Shown here piece by piece: positions 18,601-27,600 of a stretch of 64,000 nucleotides of DNA. A model generated the notes under the pieces. That model was not told the DNA's origin and did not search any database. It saw nothing but the letters and a program-made list of their open reading frames with translations. Within the stretch, counting starts at the first letter, position 1. Every line of letters begins with the position of its first letter. The stretch is from assembly GCA_038251405.1 (NCBI GenBank), contig JBBSBH010000019.1, positions 29,157 to 93,156 of the forward strand, written 5' to 3'. The position numbers and the translations under genes were made by a program. This DNA is from JADJLQ01 sp038251405 (GTDB lineage Bacteria > Bacteroidota > Bacteroidia > Chitinophagales > Saprospiraceae).

Positions 18601-21048
18601 AAGTGCTATAAGTGATGGCAAATTAAGGTCAGGAATAAATCCTACTAAGTTATTTCCACACCAACACCCAGGGGTACTATGATTCTGATCTAAACTTATT
18701 ACACATCCATCGCTGTTAAGTTCAACTCCCCACCATGTATTTATTGGTTTACTCAAATCCCATTTTGTTGTCCAGTTAGGACCTCCAGTCGCATTATAAA
18801 ACTTTACCAATTCCAAACTATCACTCCTTCTATCGCAGACTAGGCTAGGCAAGGCTAGTAATCGAATATCATAGCTTTCCAGAGTCAGTTGCGGTGCCAG
18901 TGGATTAGCAATCTTTACAGTATAAGTGCCATTATCGGCAGATGTAAATGATGTGAAGGATAGCTTATTTGATCCTTTGGTGGTTTTGTAGAGTATTCCA
19001 TTTTTGTACCAGGTATAGGCGCTGGTGGTAATGGTGTCGTCTATTTTGAGGTCGAGGGTGTAGGAGGTATTAGATAAAATAAGGATAGTAGTGTCGGAAT
19101 ATATCTTTTGTTGTGGGGCGTATTTAAAAGTGCTGATCAGTGTTTCAAAAATTTTAATATTTCTAACTAAACCAGTAAATGTGTATTTATTGTCATAGAT
19201 ATCAAAACTTCGAAGATTAACAAGATTATTAAAATTAGAGAGACTGCCGCCAAATAAGTTGCTAGCTAAATTTAAATATTGAAGATCAGGGATTTTATCA
19301 AAATTAGGCACTTCGCCACTTAATTTATTCGGCCCCAAATCCAACGTTTTCAGTTTAGGTAGTTTATCAAAATTAGGTATACCGCCAGTGAATTGATTCC
19401 AGGATAGATTATAAGTTAAAAGATCGGGAAGCTTGTCAAAATTTGGTAAGGATCCACTCAGTTCATTATGACTGAGTTCTAAATATTGAAGTCTTAGTAA
19501 ATTGTCAAAATTGGGTGTTGTTCCAACCAATTGATTTTCAACTAAATTCAGGACAGTTAATTTTGGAATTTTGTTGAAATTAGGGATAGATCCATTAAGT
19601 TGGTTACTGTTTAGATCTAGAAGGTCTAGATTAGGAAGTAAATTAAAATTCGGTATGGCTCCAATTAATTTATTCGCCTCTAGCCTTAATTTACTAAGTT
19701 TAGGTAACCCAAAGTTCGGTATGTTGCCTATTAGTTGATTGAAAGATAAATCGATGTCACCCATATCGGGGCATTTGTTAAAAAAAGGTATTGAACTTGT
19801 AAGCGTATTGCCCCTTAAATTTAATTGTGAAAGTTTTGGAAGATTAGAAAAATTAGGAACTGCCCCGGACAATTTATTATTAATTAAACTCAACTCTTGT
19901 AGCTCAGAAAGAACCAGGTCAGGAATCGACCCTTGCAGTTTATTGGCAATTAATACTATTTTCGTAACACAACCCTCAAAATTAAATTGTATTCCTTGCC
20001 AGGTACTTATTTGCTTGGATAAATCCCATTTTATTGGCGACCAATTTGCCCCACCAGTTGCATTATAAAACTTCACCAATTCCATAGAATCATTCCTCCT
20101 ATCACATACGAGGCTCGACCCTTCCACCAACCGTATCGGCCAGCTCTCCAGCGTCAGCTGAGGTGCCAATGAATTTGAGATCTTCAACGTATATGTACCT
20201 GCATCAGCTGAGGTGAATGATGCAAATGGAAGTTTATTTGATCCTTTGATTGTCTTATATAGTACACCATTTTTATACCAGGTATAGGTACTGGTGGTAA
20301 CGGTATCGTCTATTTTGAGATCGAGCGTATAGGAAGTATTTGAAGTGATGAGGATTGTGGCGTCGGTGTATATTTTTTGTTGTGGGGCATAGGTGAAATT
20401 GCTTGCTTCCCATTTATTTTTTACAAAAATCAAGTCAGTCAATTTAGCTTGATTTTGTACGATACCGTCAAATGTAAATCTGTTGTCATTGAAAAGTGCT
20501 AGTCTAAATTGAGGGCTATTTGCACCAAAGTCAGGAATAAGTCCATTGAAATTATTATCATCCACCCAGAATTCCAGTAAGCGATTGTTGATGGTTAAGT
20601 CTGGCAAATTGCCATAGAATATATTATGGCTTATTTTCAAAGTATGCAGAAGTGGGGAGTTTTTAAAATTCGCTATTGTCCCTGTCAATTTATTAAATCT
20701 TAGATCCAGAAAATTTAAGTTTGGAAGATTAACATCTGTCCAGGTTCCCATCAAATTATTTTGTTGTAAAGAAATATTTTGAACGCAACCATCTGAAGTA
20801 AAAGACAAACCATACCACTGAGTTATTGGCTTACTCAAATCCCATTTATTAGACCAACCACTTCCGCCAGTAGCATTATAAAGTTTCACTAACTCGAGAG
20901 AATCACTTTTCCTATCACATATAAAATGAGGTGCTAAAGATGTCTCCCTGGCTTTATCATATGGCTTAAAGGAAAAGTCAGATCGCAATATCCAGGCCAA
21001 GGCACCTGTGAGTATCAAAAGGGGGATCCAAAGGGAAATGCGCATCAT
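15676..21048 (-). CDS. Giant secreted protein with four LRR+Ig modules and T9SS type B (CHU_C) tail
   Basis: A 1790-residue exported protein built from four repeats of one module: an opener CDR(K/R)(S/N)DS(L/M)EL(V/I)K(L/F)YNATGG, LRRs of the form LxxLxLxxNxLxGxIPNF, then an Ig-like domain with WYKN and APQLTLES. Modules begin near residues 44, 314, 736 and 1224. An Ig/cadherin-like domain (from about 1595) and a CHU_C domain (from about 1690) close the protein. LRR counts differ between modules, as expected from internal duplication and unequal exchange. It is likely a cell-surface adhesin or substrate-binding scaffold secreted by T9SS. It shares both ends with the gene at 11121. Confidence 0.82.
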   Translation of the reverse strand: MMRISLWIPLLILTGALAWILRSDFSFKPYDKARETSLAPHFICDRKSDSLELVKLYNATGGSGWSNKWDLSKPITQWYGLSFTSDGCVQNISLQQNNLMGTWTDVNLPNLNFLDLRFNKLTGTIANFKNSPLLHTLKISHNIFYGNLPDLTINNRLLEFWVDDNNFNGLIPDFGANSPQFRLALFNDNRFTFDGIVQNQAKLTDLIFVKNKWEASNFTYAPQQKIYTDATILITSNTSYTLDLKIDDTVTTSTYTWYKNGVLYKTIKGSNKLPFASFTSADAGTYTLKISNSLAPQLTLESWPIRLVEGSSLVCDRRNDSMELVKFYNATGGANWSPIKWDLSKQISTWQGIQFNFEGCVTKIVLIANKLQGSIPDLVLSELQELSLINNKLSGAVPNFSNLPKLSQLNLRGNTLTSSIPFFNKCPDMGDIDLSFNQLIGNIPNFGLPKLSKLRLEANKLIGAIPNFNLLPNLDLLDLNSNQLNGSIPNFNKIPKLTVLNLVENQLVGTTPNFDNLLRLQYLELSHNELSGSLPNFDKLPDLLTYNLSWNQFTGGIPNFDKLPKLKTLDLGPNKLSGEVPNFDKIPDLQYLNLASNLFGGSLSNFNNLVNLRSFDIYDNKYTFTGLVRNIKIFETLISTFKYAPQQKIYSDTTILILSNTSYTLDLKIDDTITTSAYTWYKNGILYKTTKGSNKLSFTSFTSADNGTYTVKIANPLAPQLTLESYDIRLLALPSLVCDRRSDSLELVKFYNATGGPNWTTKWDLSKPINTWWGVELNSDGCVISLDQNHSTPGCWCGNNLVGFIPDLNLPSLIALGLQVNKLSGNIPNFAKLPNLETLGLATNELSGTIPNFVNLKGLKALYLNHNQLTGSIPNYDLPKLGELILYGNKLTGSIPDFDKLPKVYYLFLFENQLTGTIPNLESTPEIIALFLNNNQLSGAIPNFNLPKLKNIRLGSNQLNGVIPNFDKTLSLEIISFPNNKLSGSIPPFDKTIKLIDIDISQNQLTGIIPSFNNCLDLINLRFSFNNLVKNIPSFSFNSHLQILQLNDNKLTGLIPGFSNHKDLINLWLHNNELSGTLPSFYINNPKISFLTVQENNLTFNHLIRNISQNKTQTDIINKDCPTCNFDTLIYAPQKKIYTDTVITISPNSPYILDLKIDDTVTTSTYTWYKNRVLYKNIKGSNKLPFTSFTSGDNGTYTVKITNPLAPQLTLESYDIRLQALPALVCDRKSDSLELIKFYNATGGNNWWKKWDLSEPINLWWGISINSDGCVTEIRLNDTSRSNCCIGNNLQGKFVQINLKSLTYLNLRGNKLTGSIPDIDLPALQTLRLEENLFSGSIPDFSKLPQLNYLALEGNQLTGILPNFDKLPKLYRLGCYENKLTGSIPNFDKMPLIDRIHLSRNQFTGEIPNFDKMPLIRQINVDDNQLTGSIPNFNIATNLQNLNASYNQLSNIIPKFDKLPKFSFLYGENNKFTFSSIIPNLEFNINLINIINKGSISDTIRYAPQQKIYTDTTILFTSNTSYTLDLKIDDTVTTSTYTWYKNGVIYKTIKGSNKLPFAPLTSADAGTYTVKITNPLAPQLTLESWPVRLVANNCTASSLNLAADVIIVKYQTPALFDVLKNDQVPSNLSQNITIDNPLNGNLLFSNSTGKGTYTPVKGASGKEKLNYKVCLTDCPDQCQTSTIEFDVEAPCNDRNSLVLPNVIFPTGPTGANRYFIVEALKKCPDAFGPKPTKLTVFNRWGDVVYKSNDYQNNWEGVNTSGQPLPEGTYYYLLDLGSQSAPVKGYVVIMR

Positions 21049-21452
21049 GTAAATATAAAATTAAAAGATGAAGGAAAAGAAGGGCTAAAAGGGGAAGGGT
21101 TAAAAGGCAAAAGGCGAAGGGGGGAACGGGGGAACGGCGAAGGGGGGAACGGGGAAGGGCAAAAGGTGAAGGGGGGAACGGTGAAAGGGCTAAAGCTTTT
21201 TTGCAACACCGCCATGGTGGGAACAAGTACGGTGTTTCCTTCGGAGTTTTGGTAATAGTGAATGGATGAGAGAGCTTTAGCATTATTGATGGTAACTTCC
21301 TTATTACCCTCTGTTGCTTTGGACAGGCTTAGTTGGTAAGTAATGTCAGCCTTGGGAGTTTTTGTTTTGGAGTTGAAAAGAGATGTTTGGCCATGAACAA
21401 TTCCAAAAGAAAATGCTATAATAATGGATAGGTAGAGATTTGACTTTTTCAT
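21045..21452 (-). CDS. Chimeric small secreted ORF with low-complexity Pro/Phe tail
   Basis: A 135-codon ORF. The first 85 residues look like a normal exported protein: signal peptide MKKSNLYLSIIIAFSFGIVHGQ, then a region I do not recognise (ADITYQLSLSKATEGNKEV). The tail is encoded by an imperfect repeat of gaaggggggaacgg on the plus strand and reads SPFPPSPFPRSP-like. It ends FNFIFT by running into the duplicated junction and LRR start, the same ending as the unrelated ORF at 15365. Probably a truncated gene whose 3' part was replaced. Expression and function are unknown. Confidence 0.45.
   Translation of the reverse strand: MKKSNLYLSIIIAFSFGIVHGQTSLFNSKTKTPKADITYQLSLSKATEGNKEVTINNAKALSSIHYYQNSEGNTVLVPTMAVLQKSFSPFTVPPFTFCPSPFPPSPFPRSPLRLLPFNPSPFSPSFPSSFNFIFT
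21068..21200. repeat. G-rich imperfect tandem repeat (gaaggggggaacgg-like)
   Basis: The plus strand is almost wholly purine with several runs of four to six G separated by aac or gaa. This fits G-quadruplex potential. It sits directly 5' of the LRR gene (minus strand) and codes a low-complexity tail in the ORF above. Confidence 0.75.
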
Positions 21453-21494
21453 TTATATATTTTAAAAGGATTTGGGTTAATGTATCTAATACCT

Positions 21495-21839
21495 TTAATG
21501 GATTCTAGTCATATTAATATTGCCTAAAATAATACCTACTATTGTACCCGTTCCATCCAATGTAATATGATTTTCATCGTGTATTTTAAGCCCAAATTGA
21601 AAACTGGCTGACTTATCAGTTTTAGCCCAATATTCAAATATGCTGCAGTTATCTTTTGTGTGCCAGAAAAATCCACTGAAACCACCATATACCATGTCTC
21701 CATTCTGTGATAAAATCATTCTTATACCTAAATCTTCCTCTTCCCATGTCCCTACGAGATTGCAGTCAGCAGAATTAGATTGTTTCGTACAGGAAAGTAG
21801 TGTGGTGATGAAGAAAATAAGTAAGCAAAAACGTTTCAT
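21495..21839 (-). CDS. Small lipoprotein, lipocalin-like (1 of 3)
   Basis: A 114-residue predicted lipoprotein. The signal peptide MKRFCLLIFFITTLLSC ends in a lipobox with Cys17 followed by TKQ. The mature part starts near CNLVGTWEEED, the GTW motif seen in lipocalin-like/META-type small beta proteins. The start was set at ATG 21839; the longer frame to 21920 would place 27 unrelated residues before the signal. It is the first of three adjacent genes of the same size and design on the minus strand. Function unknown; it is probably anchored in the outer or inner membrane facing the periplasm. Confidence 0.7.
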   Translation of the reverse strand: MKRFCLLIFFITTLLSCTKQSNSADCNLVGTWEEEDLGIRMILSQNGDMVYGGFSGFFWHTKDNCSIFEYWAKTDKSASFQFGLKIHDENHITLDGTGTIVGIILGNINMTRIH

Positions 21840-21888
21840 GTTTTTTTTTTGATATTTAAAGTTGAATAATAAAGATTTAGCAATGGGT

Positions 21889-22227
21889 TTAATGTAGTCT
21901 TTTAAAAAGTTGGTGTTCATACCTCACAGGATAGTCTGTATTGTGTTCCATTAATTTTATATCCAATACCTCCTCATTTAGAATACCTACACTATATTTA
22001 AATCTATAGTTTTGACCTGGCCAGCTAATTTCCAGGGTCGATGATTCCAGCTCATACTCCCACCTGGACAAAGACCCCTCCAGTAAAAGTGTTCCGTTAG
22101 GATTGATAGACATGATATAACCATCTTCCTGGTCTACCCAATCACCTACGATGGATAGAGAATGATCTTCTTTAGTACAATTCATCAAAAATGGAATCAC
22201 CAGTAATAAAGTGTATAATTTTTTCAT
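21889..22227 (-). CDS. Small lipoprotein, lipocalin-like (2 of 3)
   Basis: A 112-residue predicted lipoprotein with signal MKKLYTLLLVIPFLMNC (Cys17) followed by TKED, a GDWVDQEDGY start of the mature domain and an INPNGTLLLEG strand. Start chosen at ATG 22227 so that the signal is N-terminal. It resembles its two neighbours in plan (Cys, short linker, G-T/D-W, D/NG turn) though not closely in sequence, which suggests an old tandem duplication. No enzyme motif is visible, so no function can be assigned. Confidence 0.65.
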   Translation of the reverse strand: MKKLYTLLLVIPFLMNCTKEDHSLSIVGDWVDQEDGYIMSINPNGTLLLEGSLSRWEYELESSTLEISWPGQNYRFKYSVGILNEEVLDIKLMEHNTDYPVRYEHQLFKRLH

Positions 22228-22246
22228 AATTTGGAGAGTTAAGCGA

Positions 22247-22612
22247 TTATTTGATTTTGTGTAATTCAAGTTTTTCGTGGTACTCGAATGGACTGGTAGC
22301 TATGTTTTTATTGGAATATTCCAGTATCATAGTATTGCCATCAAATGACAGGATTTCCAGTTTGGTGTACACCCCTTTATTGTATTTAAACACGAACTCC
22401 AATGAAGTGCAATCCCCTCGCCAGGTGTAGTCGTTATTGGCCTCATATTGCATGGTGCCATCAGCATTTAGGATCAGAGTAAACCCCTTGGCTACCTGGC
22501 CGCTATCAGATTTTATTTCTTGCACCCAGGTGCCGGCAAGGTCACATTCAATTGGGTTTTGTTTGGAGCAGCTAAAAAGGATGAAACTAAGTGCAATAAG
22601 TACGATTTTCAT
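22247..22612 (-). CDS. Small lipoprotein, lipocalin-like (3 of 3)
   Basis: A 121-residue predicted lipoprotein. The signal MKIVLIALSFILFSC gives Cys15 followed by SKQ. The mature part has ECDLAGTWVQE, then FTLILNADGTMQYE, the GTW…NADGTM pattern found in many Bacteroidota lipocalin-like lipoproteins. Start at ATG 22612 rather than 22636 keeps the signal at the N-terminus. It is the promoter-proximal gene of the three, and the gaps of 19 and 49 bases suggest one transcript. Role unknown. Confidence 0.7.
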   Translation of the reverse strand: MKIVLIALSFILFSCSKQNPIECDLAGTWVQEIKSDSGQVAKGFTLILNADGTMQYEANNDYTWRGDCTSLEFVFKYNKGVYTKLEILSFDGNTMILEYSNKNIATSPFEYHEKLELHKIK

Positions 22613-22717
22613 ATCTATGTTTTTAATTGGTTTCATAGATATATTGCAGATTTAAAGGAATGTTAACAGGGATGTAGTAATTTTTTTTTGGAATTATGGG
22701 TAGGGCTTATTATAGTG

Positions 22718-23746
22718 ATTCCAATGGCTGAAGCCATTATTTTATTTTGAATTGATTTGGCTAAAGCCAATCAGGACTGATTTTAATTTGCCTCCAGCTG
22801 AAGCTGGAGGGAATTGGCTGGAGGCAATTGGCTGGAGGCAATCGGAGACCGGAGGCAATTTGGAAACTGTAGCCAATAAACCATAGTGATTAAACCCAAT
22901 ATTTGCAATACCACATTTAATATCGCACGGAAGGCTGACAAACAATTGAATAATAATAATTTGCAAAGGTCAAGGCAATAGACTAAAGAAAAATAATATT
23001 TAGCGGAGAATATCTATAATGGAAATAAATTTTGCATCTGACACTATCTTAATCAAAGCATGATCTGTATTTGCTTCCATCTTTAGCTGAAGGCAAATAC
23101 AATGGAATGATGGAATGATTCATTTTGCCTTACTAATTAAACCCAATTTTTGCAGCTGGAGGCAAATACAAAAGATCAAATGGCTTTAGCCATTTTCTAT
23201 CTTCAATTTATTTGGATTTTAATAATTCTGGTATTTGACACCATGTTTTAATACCAGCATGATTTCAATTGCATTTGCCTCCAGCTTCAGCTGGAGGCAA
23301 ATGCAATAGATCAAATGGCTTTAGCCATTTTTATCGCTAATTAAGAATTACAATAGCTCTGGTATTGCCACCAAGTTTTATTACCAGCATGATTTCAATT
23401 TTTTGCCTCCAGCTTCAGCTGGAGGCAAATACAACAGATCAAATGGCTTTAGCCAAAAATTAAATAAGAATAATTTTGACTTTAGTCAAAAAATACATGT
23501 CCTTAATAAGGGGCTATTGGAAAGCTGAGGACAATTTGATCCTCCCTTGGTTAAACTATGTATTTGCAATTAGGAGTAAATCGCCGGGAAGGGCTGGCAA
23601 AAAATTTTGCTGGCCAAAATAGCAGGTTTTACCACAAGTATATTGTCATTTTGCCTCCAGCTTCAGCAGGAGGCAAATGAAAATTGATTATCGGCTTTAG
23701 CCAAATATTAAAAAAAAGATAATTTTGACTTCAGTCAAAAAAAAAC
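22718..23746. repeat. REP-like palindrome array, left of the transposase
   Basis: About one kilobase without a gene, made of repeated hairpins. The main arms GCCTCCAGC/GCTGGAGGC occur at 22788-22812, 23274-23301, 23402-23429 and 23650-23677, with degenerate or half copies near 23069 and 23152. Each is usually followed by GGCTTTAGCC within about 25 bases. A third hairpin, TTTTGACTTTAGTCAAAA, lies near 23474 and again near 23723 with a C for T in the loop. Two units starting 23233 and 23358 also share a ctggtatt…accagcatgatttcaat block, a period near 125 bases. The 22788 copy is inverted relative to the others. Confidence 0.85.
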
Positions 23747-24184
23747 ATGCCCTATATCAGTGTCTATATTCATTTTGTGTGGAGTACTAAAAATAGAGCT
23801 CCATTTTTAAATACAAAAGAACTAAGGACTTCCATGTGGAATCACATTCGTGAAAATGCAAAAACGAAAGACATTTATATTGATGCTATCAATGGATATA
23901 GCGATCATTGTCACTGCCTGATATCATTGGGGAAAGATCAGACGCTCCAAAAAGTGATGCAATTAGTCAAGGGAGAATCATCCTTTTGGATAAATCAACA
24001 GAAATTATTAAAGTATAAATTTGAATGGCAAAATGAATATTTCGCTTTGTCTGTTTCCCGATCAGTCATGGATAAGACGAGGTCTTATATCGCTAATCAA
24101 GAAGTCCACCATTTCAAACAGACATTTAACAATGAAGTAGGTGAATTAATTGAAAAATATGGATTTCAAAAATTTGATGATTAA
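23747..24184 (+). CDS. IS200/RAYT-like Y1 transposase
   Basis: A 145-residue HUH single-strand transposase of the Y1_Tnp type. The opening HFVWSTKNRAPFL (residues 9-21) is the family signature. The HUH metal motif is HCH at 54-56, and the likely catalytic tyrosine is Y114 in SYIANQEVHH, with the family QxxHH after it. It looks intact. The ATG at 23747 comes directly after a TTTTGACTTCAGTCAAAA-type hairpin, and REP-like palindromes flank it in opposite orientations. This is the layout of REP-associated tyrosine transposases rather than a plain IS200. Confidence 0.88.
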   Translation: MPYISVYIHFVWSTKNRAPFLNTKELRTSMWNHIRENAKTKDIYIDAINGYSDHCHCLISLGKDQTLQKVMQLVKGESSFWINQQKLLKYKFEWQNEYFALSVSRSVMDKTRSYIANQEVHHFKQTFNNEVGELIEKYGFQKFDD

Positions 24185-24640
24185 ACTGGGTACTGGCTTA
24201 GCCTAGTGATCCTAATGGCTGAAGCCATTATTTTATTTTCAATTGGTTTGGCTAAAGCCTATGCCCATTTAATTCAATTGCCTCCAGCTGAAGCTGGAGG
24301 CAATTGGGTGAAGGCAATTGGCTGGAGGCAATTAGACCTTCATCATTAAATTCAGAATTGCAATTAGACAGCAAATTCTGCATGAAAGATTGACAAAACA
24401 ATTGGAGGCCAGTTGTTTGTCAAGGTTTAACCAAATAGAATGAAGGAAATTAAGGGGTTTACAGGTGATAAATTATAATTGCAACAAATCTTTGTATTTG
24501 AAGGCATGCAGTCAATTTGCCTCCAGCTTCAGCTGGAGGCAAATGAAATTGATTAATGGCTTTAGCCAAATTTAAAAAAAAAGATAATTTTGACTTTAGT
24601 CAAAAAAAACCATGCGGCGATCTGATAACTCAAACCGAGC
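24185..24640. repeat. REP-like palindrome array, right of the transposase
   Basis: No gene is seen. The block from 24213 (aatggctgaagccatt) through 24278-24303 (GCCTCCAGC/GCTGGAGGC arms) repeats the sequence at 22723-22812 almost word for word. A further unit at 24516-24615 repeats 23650-23753: main hairpin, GGCTTTAGCC, TTTTGACTTTAGTCAAAA and the bases before the transposase ATG, but no transposase follows. It therefore looks like a non-autonomous copy of the element's left end. Confidence 0.8.
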
Positions 24641-24648
24641 TTATGAAA

Positions 24649-27600
24649 TCATTTTTCCAACAAAATCAATGGTATACTCTTAAGTTTTCCAGGATCGGGG
24701 CTATAGGGAGTTTGGGAAGATTTAAGATCCTTTTTGGATTGAATGATTACCGGGACTCTTTGTTGTAAAAAGAGATATAATTCATTCAAGTCTAGTATTT
24801 TATTATGATCCTGATCAGCCATTATCTCTCCATCTAACGTTTTTTCAGATTTGTTTTTTAAAGCTTCCAGGATAGCTTTTGTAAAAGCACTATTCCCCCA
24901 TGATGGATCAGAATAGGAGTATTCATCAGAGCTGGAAGATAACACATAGTAGAAATCGTTTGATGCTTTACTCAATTGTACTACGGCATTGGCAATAGAT
25001 TGATCAATGGGATCACCCTTTATATCCGCAGATTTCTCCCCAGCCAGGGATGCTGCCCCACTATGACAGGCATCTATCAGGAAAATCTTCTTGGAAGGAA
25101 TATCTTTCAGTTTGTCCTGGACATCGCTAATAAAATCAATAGTAGTTTCTTCTTCCAGGAGTGGATCATAGTCAGCGGCATGTAAATGCAATTGGTTGCG
25201 AATCAAAGAACCATGAGATGAAAAATAGATAAGTAGTACATCATCTTTTTTAATCCTCTTGAATATGAAGTAATCATTTACTATTGATCGTAATTTGGTT
25301 TTAATGGCTTGAGTATTGGTTAATTCAGGGGTATTAAATACGGAAGTATGAATTTCGTCGTATAATTTTCCACTTTGACTGCCAAATGCATTACCCAGAT
25401 CATCAGCATCCTTGGTGTTTAATGGCAAGGTAGGATCTGAAACACCAAAAGCATAAACAAACAAATTACTCCTGGGCAATTCATATTTTATCACCATAGT
25501 AGAGGAAGTCTTTATCAGCCTACCCTGCTCCCATAGAGTAAGTTTTACTTTATTTTCACCTTCTTCCAATAATATTTCAGATTGAATATTAAATTGATAA
25601 GAACCTAACATTACCCCTTGTTCCAATGAGATATCTACCGTATCTGCTACTCCAGTCTTTTGTCGTTGAATGATTAATCTAGGTGTCAATGCATTAGAAT
25701 TATTTTCCTGATTGATCAATTTAATCAATGCAGTAAAACTGTTTCTTTTTGAAATGAAATAATTTCTACTTATTACTGGATCAGGTTCTATCCAAATCAG
25801 AAATATCTTTTCAGGATCAACAAAATTATTTTTATTTAAAATCTCCCCATTTTCAACACTCCAGGCTTTGCTCTTAAGAAAAAAAGAATCCAAAGGAAGT
25901 TTTTCATAATCAGTAGTAAGCAAAGGGGCTAAAGTACCCGACTGTAATTTTTGAGCTAACAAGATAGAGGTTTGTTCTTTCCTCGCTTGTACCCATGGCT
26001 TCATCCAGGAGCCAATAGGGATCCAAGTCTGTTGAGTATTAATCAATTCTTTTCCAGATACCGAAACTTTTATAAGTAAAGAATCCTGCGAAATGATTTC
26101 CGATGGCCTTATGCTCAAAATAGATTGCTGTTGATCTGTCTTGTCAAACGATAAAATAGAATCACTCAAGGAGTGGTCAATATATTCAAGGCCTTGAATG
26201 CCTACTTTAATTTCCCTTTGTTTTATAGAACCTTTACTGGCAAATGATATGGGTATATTTATTATCAGTTGACCATTAATTAGTTTAGGCTGGACATTGG
26301 CCATCTCAAATTGTGTTTCAATTACTATTGCCTCTTTAGGTAAAAACTCAAAAGACTTAGAAATAGAATCCTTCCTTTCATTATTAGAATTCAATAGTAC
26401 CATTTTAATTTCGTGCATCCCAGATACTGAAGACGACCTGAAGAAAGGTATATATACTGCATTAGTATTTTCGATTTTGGTTTCCAATACTTGCGAATAC
26501 ATATTTATCCCATCGAGATACATAGCCACTCTTGGGAATGCAGTATAGATTTCTCCTGATGGGTCATACTCCAATTTAAAAGTAGATGCTTCAGAAAAGC
26601 CAATCTTTCCATCTCCATTTTCATCTAATAATTCAATATCCTTAAATTTAATTTCTGCAAATGATACATTCTTCTCTGAGGAGTGCAGGCTTATATCTAA
26701 TAGCCATCCGTCTTGTCCTAAAGCCTCGCCAGAAGATGACGAGCCCCCAGTGATCAAATTTCCATGAGATGAGGCAAATATGCTTTTTATCACTTCATTC
26801 TGTTTGCCACCCCAAATAAATTGATCTTGTATTATCTTCCCTGTTTGCGGCGAAACCTCAAATAGCCAGGCTTTTGATCTCCTTGCACCGGCCTTTATAT
26901 GTGAGAATGTTTTTCCCCCCAGTACAAAATTTCCATTATTCATTTTTACAGCTGAATACAGATAGTCGTTGTATTTACCACCATAATTGTATTTGGCGAG
27001 TTGATTACCATTCTTAGAATCAATTTTTAATAAATAGGCATCTTCTCTCTTTTTAGAGTCATAGTATTGACCAGCTATCCAGACTATCTCATTCGTCTCT
27101 ATGATTATCGATTGACCTTCTTTAAAACCTTTGGTGGCTTTCTTGGTCCACACCATTTTTCCTTCATCGTTTATCCTGGCAAACCATAATACATTATCTG
27201 GTTTCGATAAGCCACAAACTATAAAATCATGGTCTGATAATTTACTTATAGAAGTTAGCGAAACTGATGGTGGCTCTATTTTTTGTTTCCGTATGAGACT
27301 ATCATTATGATAAAAGGAAATTACAGATCTATCTAATTCATCACCTATGACTATATAATGAAATGGAGTTAATTCTATCAGGTCTTTATAGCTACCAGAA
27401 ACTTTATTTATATGAGACCAGATGACATTTCCATCCGGACCCAGCTTTCTTATAAAAGGTGAATTGATAGTTGTGTTTTCAGATGGAGTAATAAATCCGC
27501 AATACACAAAATTGCCATCAAAAGTAGCCGTTAACCCCAGAGCTTTATCATTCAACAAGGAGCCATAGCTAGTCTGCATGATGCGTTTACCAGTAGTATC

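Noticed and set aside
20978..21283. Second minus-strand ORF (101 codons) across the G-rich repeat
   Set aside because: It is a shadow frame of low-complexity DNA overlapping two other ORFs, with no signal peptide or domain.
23233..23480. Evenly spaced repeats of about 125 bases resembling a CRISPR array
   Set aside because: The repeats are palindromic REP units, the intervals are repeated too rather than unique, and there are no cas genes.
24556..24768. Plus-strand 70-codon ORF across the REP edge and the caspase gene end
   Set aside because: It is antisense to the caspase gene, begins in a repeat and has no protein-like pattern. The ATG-like start is the copied left end of the transposase element.
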